Below are positions 53,309 through 64,000 of a stretch of DNA of 64,000 nucleotides, in pieces. The DNA lies in assembly GCF_002994745.2 (NCBI RefSeq), contig NC_037094.1:24901001-24965000 (forward strand), given 5' to 3'. Position numbers and translations under genes: made by a program. The notes beneath the pieces were generated by a model. That model was not told the DNA's origin. It did no database searches and saw only the letters and a program-made list of their open reading frames with translations. Origin of the DNA: Rosa chinensis (Eukaryota > Streptophyta > Magnoliopsida > Rosales > Rosaceae). How positions within the stretch are numbered: the first letter of the stretch is position 1; the number at the start of each line of letters is the position of its first letter.

Positions 53309-56029
53309 TTAGAAACTTTGACAAGTCCTCCGCACTTTTGCCTTGGTTTTGACATAAATCCAATCTTTTGCATTGTCCAAGAATATGAAATAAGCATATC
53401 TTCGAGAAGTCTTAAGCAGTAAACTGCCGCAGACCATCCAAAATCCAGTGACAAATCCCAGCACTGCACTAATAAAGATTCCAAGGTTGAGACCATCACT
53501 AACCTGTTCTTTGTTATCAATTTCAGTTCCTCTCGCGATTCCATCATCTTGAACTGTTCCTTCTCCTGGACAACTTTGTGTCAGCGGTGGTCCACAAAGT
53601 CCAAGATTTCCCATATATTGAGAAGCATTAAAACCCTGAAGTTGGGTGCCTAATGGAATTCTTCCTGACAAGTTGTTGTGTGATAAGTCCAAGACACTAA
53701 GAAAGTTTAAGCTCGCAAAACTTGTAGGAATTTTACCAGATATCCGGTTTCTTGACAAATCAAGAGATTCCAACATCTTCATGTTACCAAAGTCTTCAGG
53801 AAGCTTTCCCGTCAATTTGTTTCTAGACAGGTTCAGAGAAATCAACTCTGTCATACTTGCTACACTTGGTGGAATTTCCCCAATCAAATAGTTGCTTGAA
53901 ATGTCAATGCTTCTCAAACGGTGAAGATTTTCCCTAAACTCAATTTCTATTCCCTTCCACACAAGTTCCACAATAAAATCATCAGTTCCAATATCATCAG
54001 CCAAAGAGGTTATGTTATTGAAGCAATGTGGCAAGCCTCCTGTAATATTGTTATGAGAGAGGTCCAAAACATGAATGGCAGCTAGACTGCACAGGGAGAA
54101 GGGTATGATTCCATTAAACTCATTTGACCGTAAGCGTAGAATCACCAAGTATGTAAGGCTTTGGCCAATCCATGTTGGTATCTTTCCCGACAAGTTATTG
54201 TTGCCAAGGTCAACCATAAATAATCCGGTACAGTTCTCTAACGAAGGAAATTCTCCTGAAAAGTTGTTATCATGTAAACGCAATACCCCAATTCCCTGTA
54301 GATTGCCTAACGAGCTTGGTATTTTTCCAGATAATTTATTCTTTCCCAAATTCAACACTTGCAATTCTTGAAATTGCATCCAACAATTAGGAAGCTCCCC
54401 AGACAATAGGTTCTTAGAAATGTCAAGATACCATAACTCTGGAGCCTGCGTTGCACATAAGGAAGACAAAGGTCCTGAAAACCTATTATTCGAGAGATAT
54501 AGGCTTTGTAGCATAGGAGAAAATGATGGCAATGCGCCAGAAAATAGATTAGAAGACAAGTTGAGAGAAAGCAAGCTTGTCGATGACAGATTCGGTAGTT
54601 TCCCATGGATTTGGTTCATAGAGAGATCTAAGTAATCCAAGCCAGAAAATAGATCCCAAACCTGGATAGGCAATGATCCTGATAGTCCAGCATTAGAGAG
54701 ATAAAGAGCGGTAAGATTTGTCTGCGTTAGAATCCACTTGAGAAAAGTTGGGCCCACCTTGCAAGAGGACATATCTAACGTAGTAAGTTGAAATGGTGGA
54801 TTCCAATCAGAGCTCAGGTTGATAGAGAAATGGTTATTAGAAATGGCTAGAGACTGTAAACGAGAGAGGTTCAAAAAGTGGGCTTCTGTTATGACACCAC
54901 TCAAAGAATTTCCGGAGAGAAATAATGTTTCAAGGCTAGAGAGTTGCCCGACACTCTCGGGTAAAGACCCATTTACTTGATTGCTGTCAAGATATAACAC
55001 TCTTAACTTTGAAAAACGTTTCAAATCTGGCCAGGACCCCCAAAATTGGTTAAAACCCAAGTCCAAGGTCTCAAGTGTGTTCTCAGCACAAGACAAGGTT
55101 TTAACAGAGTGCTCAATGTTTTCAGATAATTGGTTGTGATATAAGATCAACGACTCTAAGCTGCATAAGTTTTGAAAGCCTTTTGGTATCCCACCTTCAA
55201 GTTGATTGGAAAAGAGATCAATATGGACAAAGTTGCTGCTGACATTGGCTATCCAATAAAATATTGAAGAATTAAGATGATTGTGAGAGAGGTCAAGCAG
55301 TTGAAGAGAGGTGGAAGAATTAATAAAGGAAAGTGATCTTAGATTGACATCATGAAGGTTACACTGGGATAACTGAAGCTCTGTCAGTAAAGTGAGCTTG
55401 CTTAAAGATAGTGGCCAATTCACAACCTTTGACAAATCTAGATATGACATGTTCAGGTATCTCAAGGAAGAAAGATGAGATAACCACTCAAGATTTTCAG
55501 AACTAACAACTTCGTTACCGTACAGATCAAGAGTGTGCAAATTAGAGAGGTTTCCAAGTTGGGGAGGAACAGGTCCACTGAAATTAGCACCTGCAAGTTT
55601 GAGTTCTTTCAATTGACTCAAAGAGCCAATGAACTTAGGAATGATCATTCCTCCAAAATCATTATAACTGAGGTCCAAGTAATTTAGATATCGCAATTCA
55701 AGTAGTGAAAGACTAATTTCACCTCTTAAAGGAACTTCTGTATAATTGAAATATCTAAAGGAGAAATCAAGTCTGGTGACATGACCTGTTTGGTTGTTAC
55801 ACGCTATTCCTCTCCACTTGCAGCAATCTTTCTTGTTTTCCCAGGAGGCAAGAGCATTGGACTCATCCACAAGGCCTTGTTTGAACTGGAGAAGAGCATG
55901 CCTTTCACTCTTCAAGCACATAATGTTGTTGGAGCTTCCAACACTTGAACAACAAATAGCAGAGGCAATGGCCAGGCACACAAGCCCAACCAAAACATAA
56001 TGCTTAGACCTGATTATGGTGAAAAACAT
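53309..56029 (-). CDS. RLP4: LRR receptor-like protein, EIX/Cf class, intact
   Basis: Single exon, 906 residues from the ATG at 56029 (MFFTIIRSKHYVLVG). It has a signal peptide, an LRR N-cap with CCKWRG, about 27 LRRs with the same island before the last four repeats, an acidic linker, a membrane helix with GxxxG (GFVTG) and a short tail without kinase. Relative to RLP1 it lacks one LRR (24 residues, near 55214) and the duplicated pair, and its last residues are changed (RRTCQSF) because about 22 bp around the usual stop are missing. The expected role is a plasma-membrane immune receptor needing SOBIR1/BAK1-type partners; the ligand is unknown. An in-frame ATG 25 codons upstream lies before the TATA box and is not used. 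Confidence 0.93.
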   Translation of the reverse strand: MFFTIIRSKHYVLVGLVCLAIASAICCSSVGSSNNIMCLKSERHALLQFKQGLVDESNALASWENKKDCCKWRGIACNNQTGHVTRLDFSFRYFNYTEVPLRGEISLSLLELRYLNYLDLSYNDFGGMIIPKFIGSLSQLKELKLAGANFSGPVPPQLGNLSNLHTLDLYGNEVVSSENLEWLSHLSSLRYLNMSYLDLSKVVNWPLSLSKLTLLTELQLSQCNLHDVNLRSLSFINSSTSLQLLDLSHNHLNSSIFYWIANVSSNFVHIDLFSNQLEGGIPKGFQNLCSLESLILYHNQLSENIEHSVKTLSCAENTLETLDLGFNQFWGSWPDLKRFSKLRVLYLDSNQVNGSLPESVGQLSSLETLFLSGNSLSGVITEAHFLNLSRLQSLAISNNHFSINLSSDWNPPFQLTTLDMSSCKVGPTFLKWILTQTNLTALYLSNAGLSGSLPIQVWDLFSGLDYLDLSMNQIHGKLPNLSSTSLLSLNLSSNLFSGALPSFSPMLQSLYLSNNRFSGPLSSLCATQAPELWYLDISKNLLSGELPNCWMQFQELQVLNLGKNKLSGKIPSSLGNLQGIGVLRLHDNNFSGEFPSLENCTGLFMVDLGNNNLSGKIPTWIGQSLTYLVILRLRSNEFNGIIPFSLCSLAAIHVLDLSHNNITGGLPHCFNNITSLADDIGTDDFIVELVWKGIEIEFRENLHRLRSIDISSNYLIGEIPPSVASMTELISLNLSRNKLTGKLPEDFGNMKMLESLDLSRNRISGKIPTSFASLNFLSVLDLSHNNLSGRIPLGTQLQGFNASQYMGNLGLCGPPLTQSCPGEGTVQDDGIARGTEIDNKEQVSDGLNLGIFISAVLGFVTGFWMVCGSLLLKTSRRYAYFIFLDNAKDWIYVKTKAKVRRTCQSF

Positions 56030-56063
56030 GATTATGAAGATGATATGCAACCTGCAAAGTGAA

Positions 56064-56072
56064 ATATATATA
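56064..56072 (-). promoter_or_regulatory. TATA box of RLP4
   Basis: ATATATATA about 35 bp before the ATG, in the same context as at RLP1 (TAGTTGAAGCAAAAGGATTT). Confidence 0.5.
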
Positions 56073-56375
56073 GTTGAAGCAAAAGGATTTTGGAAACTAC
56101 ACATGTATAATCATGGAAACAGCAATGGAGTTGCTTCAGTCCATTCCAAAGCAAGTCTCTGGAAATTGGTTGACTTTATTGACAAAATTTGGAAAATGGT
56201 TCTTTCTTCATTGGTTACTAGTCTCTGTCTTACATTATGATAGAAGATGACCCAGCACAACTTATATGACTATTGCTGGGGATGCTTATCATGTGGGGAT
56301 GCGTATATGACTAGTCTCAGTTTTGTACCATCATTCTTTGTTTCTCTCCGTTTTGAATGAATACTAGTTTTTGTG

Positions 56376-56380
<5 letters not shown>

Positions 56381-56418
<38 letters not shown>
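56381..56418. repeat. Poly(A) run of 38
   Basis: Pure A run in the divergent promoter of unit 4. At the paralogous place unit 3 has a short A-rich stretch (34926-34944). Confidence 0.9.
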
Positions 56419-56420
<2 letters not shown>

Positions 56421-56500
56421 GGAGCCCAAAGCCCTTAAGTTCTCTTCTAAAATTGAGAAAACTCGCTTACCGTATTTGTTATTTTGTTTTGTAGAGGCAA

Positions 56501-56720
56501 CAGTCTGGTTCAGACAGTTGTAGTGGCAACAGTCTTCTCTGCCGTTTCCGGCTGGTTTTCTCTCACTTCCCGGAATTCCATTCTTTTCAAATTTTAACAA
56601 ATAATTTTGTGAATCAGGTACGGCTTCATGTTTGGAAGAGAATCTGCTCGCAAAGAGCTTGGAAGCTTAATCGAAGACCTTCGCCGCCAGAATCCCAATT
56701 CCGATCCACCTCATTCCTGA
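56501..56720 (+). pseudogene. 56-residue two-exon gene, unit 4, start codon lost
   Basis: Exon 1 survives from SLVQTV to SGW (56501-56554) with a GT donor. Exon 2 is complete (56618-56720: YGFMFGRESARKELGSLIED to the TGA). Upstream of exon 1, MEKAF is replaced by unrelated sequence with no ATG in frame. Exon 2 here supplies the part missing in unit 3, which is how the 56-residue length was inferred. It could only be functional if an upstream start exists. Confidence 0.55.
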
Positions 56721-57363
56721 CTTCATTGGGTACTTCCATTCTCTCACTCACTCACATAGTTATTTCTTTACTAAAGAATTTTAATTGGGTGTGCTTGGTT
56801 GGGTTTAATGTGTGCTCTTGTTGCAACTGAATGTAAAATTGATTCAAAACTAAAAGGGTTTCGTTCACTGTTAATGCCAAAAGCAGAGGACTTGGGGTAG
56901 AATTACAAGACTTGAGTAAAATCCCAATGCTGTAAGATTTAATATGAGTCTTCCATTTCCAGTACTATACCTATATTGAAACAATAAGCAAAGAAAATAG
57001 AGATTAGTGATTATATATTGGAAGTTGTAGATGCTTCACTAAGAAACATGAATGCATATTACTCGACACATGGGACTAGATTGACAACTATTCTCAAGAG
57101 TCATTTGAACATCCCCTAAGCTAGATGAAAACCTGGTTTGAATGAACATCAATTGACCATTCAGGTAATGGAGACATATACAGGGAATTGTTTAACCATC
57201 ATAGGCCTTTGCATCTGATGCCAAGTATGGTTTGCTTATAATTAAGTACTCCTTTAATCCCTCACTCTCTCCCTAGCGATTTTTTTTTTCTCGCTATATT
57301 ACAGTAATTAACTTTCTACTCAGATACTCTGTTTGTACATAAAGATGCACTTAAGCAAATTTT
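56721..57363. other. Downstream flank of BAM3, shortened
   Basis: Compared with unit 3 about 1.4 kb is missing at about 56937 (ATGCTGTAA joined to GATTTAATATGAG), which removes the short-ORF region from this unit. No gene. Confidence 0.6.
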
Positions 57364-59558
<2,195 letters not shown>

Positions 59559-59624
59559 TTAATTTTCTGTGAGTTTGGAAGAGGAGAGAGAAAATGTGAT
59601 GAGAATGGTGAAGGGTTGTGTGCC

Positions 59625-59637
59625 TATTTATAAAAAT
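59625..59637 (-). promoter_or_regulatory. TATA box of BAM3
   Basis: The minus strand reads TTTTATAAATA about 70 bp before the ATG, giving a 5' UTR of about 40 bp. Confidence 0.55.
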
Positions 59638-62177
59638 AGATTCCCTGTTTAAGCAGTGTTTGAAGGAGACAATGTTGGTGGGCTCTTGTTTAAAAGTGAA
59701 AAAGTGCAAAAGATCAAAATTAGTCAGCCTCACTTTTCTAAGTCATGTTCACTCCATACGTGGCTACACCTCTTCCATTCCTATCAATATTCTGCATCAG
59801 CATAACATTTGAATCTTAGCGGAAAAAAATTTCAAATTTTTAAGGGACATACAGGTGACCTCTGAGAAAACTATAACGTTACTAAGTAGAAAATTTAGTC
59901 ATATATTAATCGCTTAACCTATTTTTGAATTGAATAGAGAACTTAGATATTTTAGAAAGCTCAACGGTTGAAGCTGTAACAGACAGGCATGCATCTTAAG
60001 CCGGATATTCAGATGCTTGATGAAATATCTTGAGCTGATGAATCATATATACTCTTTCTGATATTTTCAACAATACACCTGTTATTTGCATCTGTCATAT
60101 TCTAAGTTTTTTTTTTTTTTTTTAAGCCTAGTCACTCGTCCGTAAAACCGTGTCGAGCAATTGAATGGAAGTTATTGTTTGGATGGATACAGTCATTAAC
60201 CAACTCCTGCTTATATTGATTTTATCCAGAAATATATTTTGAACAAAATCTGGGTTTTCATGCTCTAGCTAGCCAAATTATCTTCAACCTTTGTTCTCAG
60301 AATTTTGCAAAAGATATGCATGGTATAATGCATTCTAGCTAGGTTTATCTTGCTTTGCAGAATGAGGTTCTTCTTTGTGAAATGTTTATTTATTAGCTGG
60401 AAAACAAGAGAAAGTTACTGAGCCATAACAATTCTATCCCTGAAATCAGCATTTTTGTTAGGTGAAGTTAAAACAAAGACCAAGAAAATATACTACATAT
60501 CACTTGTTGTGAACTTGTGATAAGTATTGGGTGGTTTTGTTTGTCACAGTGTAGCAAACCCCACAAATTAGCTAGGGTCTCTTTGGTATAAGTTCTCTCC
60601 TACACACTGCAAATATTTTTGTGGATCACAAAATATCTCAGACTTGGAAATTTTCTTGGGTTGAGTTGGTTTAGGATAAGAAGTTCTGCTCCTTTGGGCG
60701 GAATAGCATGTGGTTGTAACAAAGTCCTGCTTTCGTTTTTCATTCTCTTGGAGTCTCTCTCTCTTATTCCCCATTCAAACTCAACCCTCTTCGGTCATTT
60801 GGCATTTCTTTCATTTTTCAATATTTTTGTTGCATATTTCTCTAATTGACTGATTCCCTCCAGATTGCATTCTTTCGGAAAAGCTTTAGTTGCCCACGCC
60901 TCCCTCTCGCAATCGGACCACCAGCGAGCAGGTGATGTGTAATTGTGAGCGAGGGAGGCATATACGACTACCCCATCTCAATCACATTGTCAGCAAGTTA
61001 GCAACCGCGTGATGACTAGATATGAAAATGAGCTATGTGCGTATGACTGTTTCATCTCCAAGAATTTTTGGTATATTGGACCAGTTTTGTATTGTATAGG
61101 ATCAAAAGCTGAATATGTATGTCTCGCTATACTTTCCTTATTCCCACTACAGTTCTGAAACCAAGCTAATGATGAGAACTTTGGAATCAAGTGTAAACTG
61201 TTGATTTACTGTATCAACTTATCAACCTAAATTTGATGCATATTTACCATTCTATATATTAGAAGTGAGTGTCATTGTTACTCTTGGAACTGAATCAGTA
61301 GTAACTATGTACTGCTGACAAGGACAGTGAAATGCATTGCTAAGGACAGTTTAAGTATGCATGAGTTTTTGAAGTTGGTCCGTTCGTCTAAGTTTGGTCG
61401 ATTCTTGCTAGCTAAGAAAAAAGAGATTAATTCGAATATCTCCCGGGATCTTGATGTTGATACTTTCCTTGAGGGCCGTGTACTCGTTAGGTCTACCATT
61501 ACTACTTTTGTGGAGGTTATGAAACCTTACCCCCTTCAACGTTTTCACTCTCTCCTCCTTTCTCTCAATTCATAACGAGACTAAGAAGAAACCCTAGAGA
61601 AATTACAAGGCAAAAGAAGCCAAAAAGAAAGGGAAAAGGGACTTGTTAACAACTATGTTTGAGAGAGAACTGATTGAGAAATTGAATTCAAAACCAAATG
61701 TAAGAATTGTTAAAACATTTTGAATTTGAATTGTAAGACAGGGAGATCAGATGGTAATTAACAAGTGGGTTCACCTTTTTATCATTTCATTTCTTGCTTG
61801 TCAGCCAAAGTTTCTTCACATTCATGCCCAAAAAAATGCTCCTCCAATTTAGAAGACATAATGGGATACTGGGATCATTTTTTTTTTTGGTTTCCTTGTA
61901 CAAACGAAACTAAAGCAAAGGGAAAAGAGATTCAAACTCTAGCATTTGAATACATTGTGTTGTACAGAAATAAAACATCTGCAAGACTACCTAATTTCAT
62001 TGACAAACGTAACATATATATCCTCCCAATGCAATGAAATTAGGTCGTGTAGGTAACTATGACAAAACAAGTAGATGGAATATTAAGGACCCCATTGGCT
62101 TGGTGTGTTTCACACTTGGTACTACACAATGGAGCTATGATTGTCTTCATCGATGGTGGCTAGTAGTGCAAATGTGT

Positions 62178-62181
<4 letters not shown>
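59638..62181. other. BAM3 upstream region and intergenic DNA
   Basis: No gene I can support. An inverted repeat GCCTCCCTCTCGC (60898-60910) / GAGCGAGGGAGGC (60947-60959) could form a hairpin. An 82-codon plus-strand frame (61327-61575) resembles nothing I know. Confidence 0.4.

Positions 62182-62209
<28 letters not shown>
62182..62209. repeat. Poly(C) run of 28
   Basis: 28 consecutive C in the raw sequence. Confidence 0.9.
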
Positions 62210-62212
<3 letters not shown>

Positions 62213-63432
62213 TGAGTTTGATGCTTCATAATATTGCAAAGCTTGAAGCTTGTGGTTCTCCATTTCTGATGTTTACATTTCCCTCACAACCTGGCTCTTT
62301 GCTTTGCTTAATTTGTGTGGCACCAAACCAATTTCTCATTATCAATTGCATATTGTTGACGTGTAACAGATGTGGCAAACCAATTGTTAGCTTTCCTTTA
62401 CTCATTAACCAACAAAAGAAAAACAGATAATTGAGATGCCAAGGATTCGAGGGTCTTTGATGCTCAAGTAGGACTTGTTGATGCTTCTAAGAGAGACCAA
62501 CATTGGAGCAAGATCGAGTAACAATCTTTTCTAACTTCCATTCCCCGCAAATCCCCAAACGTTAATGAGAATCCTTCATTTCCATCTACTAGAAGGAATA
62601 TAGGAATTGCATTCCCAAAAAAAATCATTCTACAAACTAAACGGACCAAAGTCTTGATTACGAAGGAGAAAATCTTAGACATCACTGTTGTACACCGTGA
62701 TCTTACAGTAACTCAAGTAGTTGTGTGCTAATCATGTAAATGAGTACGAAAGAAGGTTTCATTAAAAAAGTTATTAACCTCGCAACCAATTGTTGCTTGG
62801 ACTAGTTTTTACTTAATTATTGTTTGTTAGGGTTTTTTTTTTTCAAATACTTATTGTCGTGTATTACAAATCCAAAGGTTATGAATTCAGGATTGTGATT
62901 TGTATGTGACCATATTACTCTATAAATTAAGTTTTAAAGTTCATTGTATAATATACAACACACCTGCTAAGATCAAATTCAAAACAAATCTTACTATGTA
63001 GACAAAATCCAAGCAGAGAATTCAATAACATATTAATTCCTTAGTTCCTTAGCTTCTGTTTCTTTCTCGTGATATTTAAATTTTGAATTACTACTCAATG
63101 TTCTCCCATAATTAGGCTCTCTTAGCAACCGTAAGAATGCTAGTTGGAAAACCTATAATCTTAGTAGTGCTTTGCATTAATTATTCTATTAATCCTTTTA
63201 GATATGAAGCAGCATGAGTCCCTAAATCCTAGAGGGATGGCATCCACATATCAAGCAGGATTTAAATCTTATAGTTATTATGCATCAGCAACCATAGAAC
63301 ATAGTCACAAATAGTACGTGGAGGACAAATAAGCGCTTTTTTGAGTTTAGAAGATACAAAGATCTAAAACTTGAAAATATCAAGTACAGCTATAACTCTA
63401 TTATACAAAGATCTTAGTACTAGAAAAAAAAA
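62210..63432. other. Intergenic, nothing recognised
   Basis: AT-rich with no convincing ORF or repeat. It ends in an A-run just before the Copia-3 LTR. Confidence 0.4.
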
Positions 63433-64000
63433 TGTTGTAGGAGAATTGTAATTGTGTTTATTATTGATAATAGTAGCCCTTTATATAGGGAGTTACAAGG
63501 TACACAATAGGTAATAGAATCCGAATACAATTGAATACCTAGAACACTTTCCTATTACAACTCTAAACCCTAGTTTATAGAAGCACACATTATGTCGACA
63601 ACTTTCAACACTCCCCCTTGTGCCGCTCAAACTTGGTGATGACGCTTTGATTGTTATCTCGTTAAAAACCTTGCCAGATAACAAAAACCCTGTGGGACAA
63701 AAATAACCCTGGTCGAAGGACAAAAAGAGCACAACAAGTCCTTCACTCTTCGAGATCGAACATGTAGACATCATGCCTCCCCCTGATTGCTACAATCATG
63801 GGAGTTCGGACAACTTTCTCAATCTGATGCTCTTCACATGTTTCTCGAAGGTGGATTTTGGTAACGACTTAGTAAATAAGTCCGCTACATTATCCTCTTA
63901 TCGGATTTGGTTCACTTCAATATTTAGAAGTGCTTGTTGTCATTTTGATGGAGGGGAGGAGGAGCACGGAAGGTGGCATTTTGCCTTGTGGGGTCCGATC
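63433..64000 (-). mobile_element. Copia-3, 3' end only (runs off the window)
   Basis: A 178-bp LTR (63433-63610) begins TGTTGTAGGAG and ends TTTCAACA. It is followed by the same polypurine complement (CTCCCCCTTGTG) and by internal sequence like Copia-1 positions 328-660 (AAAAACCTTGCCAGATAACA). It is the same orientation and a related family, but clearly diverged. The rest lies beyond 64000. Confidence 0.88.

Noticed and set aside
56030..56104. 25-codon N-terminal extension of RLP4
   Set aside because: The upstream Met lies before the TATA box, and the extension would bury the signal peptide.
61327..61575. 82-codon plus-strand ORF
   Set aside because: No recognised domain, no splice context and no second copy in the window. 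Not enough to call a gene.

Overview
This window is plant nuclear DNA. Four sequence features point there: spliced genes with GT-AG introns, EIX/Cf-type leucine-rich-repeat receptor-like proteins (RLPs), a chloroplast beta-amylase, and plant Copia and hAT transposons. The protein style suggests a eudicot, possibly Rosaceae; that family call is my impression and nothing here proves it. Much of the window is repeats, relics and transposons. I judge only three genes intact: two RLPs and one beta-amylase.

Layout. 110-6700 is a decayed Ty1/Copia element on the minus strand with both LTRs and a 5-bp target duplication. 7465-59558 is a broken tandem array of four units. Each unit reads RLP (minus), then the relic of a 56-residue two-exon gene (plus, sharing the promoter region), an unrecognised short ORF, a beta-amylase 3' piece (minus) and pieces of a PCRK1/PBL-like kinase (plus). 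Unit 1 has intact RLP1 (7465-10452). Unit 2 has RLP2 (22397-24665), which lacks its 5' part and carries a 1-bp deletion. Unit 3 has RLP3 (31866-34669), which carries two 4-bp insertions. Unit 4 has intact RLP4 (53309-56029) and ends in the only complete beta-amylase gene, a BAM3 orthologue of four exons and 552 residues (57364-59558). The beta-amylase fragments in units 2 and 3 look like side products of the tandem duplication.

Insertions into the array. There is a MITE at 12264-12590 and a 4.0-kb hAT element with a perfect 8-bp target duplication at 14998-18998. A foldback element lies inside a TA microsatellite at 43168-43540. A second, younger Copia element (44161-53205) sits in the 3' flank of RLP4 and itself contains a 2.4-kb solo LTR (47337-49771), which in turn holds a small hAT-like MITE (47663-47968). 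Two tiny oligo(dT)-type insertions with long target duplications are also visible, one of them inside the RLP1 coding sequence. Because the array is repeated, paralogous copies serve as empty sites for several insertions.

59640-63432 holds the BAM3 promoter and otherwise nothing I can name. From 63433 a third, divergent Copia element begins and runs off the window.

How the genes relate: RLPs of this class sit in the plasma membrane and signal with SOBIR1/BAK1-type partners, and PCRK1-like kinases act downstream of immune receptors. The array is therefore best read as an evolving immune-receptor locus. BAM3 is a metabolic bystander (starch breakdown in plastids).
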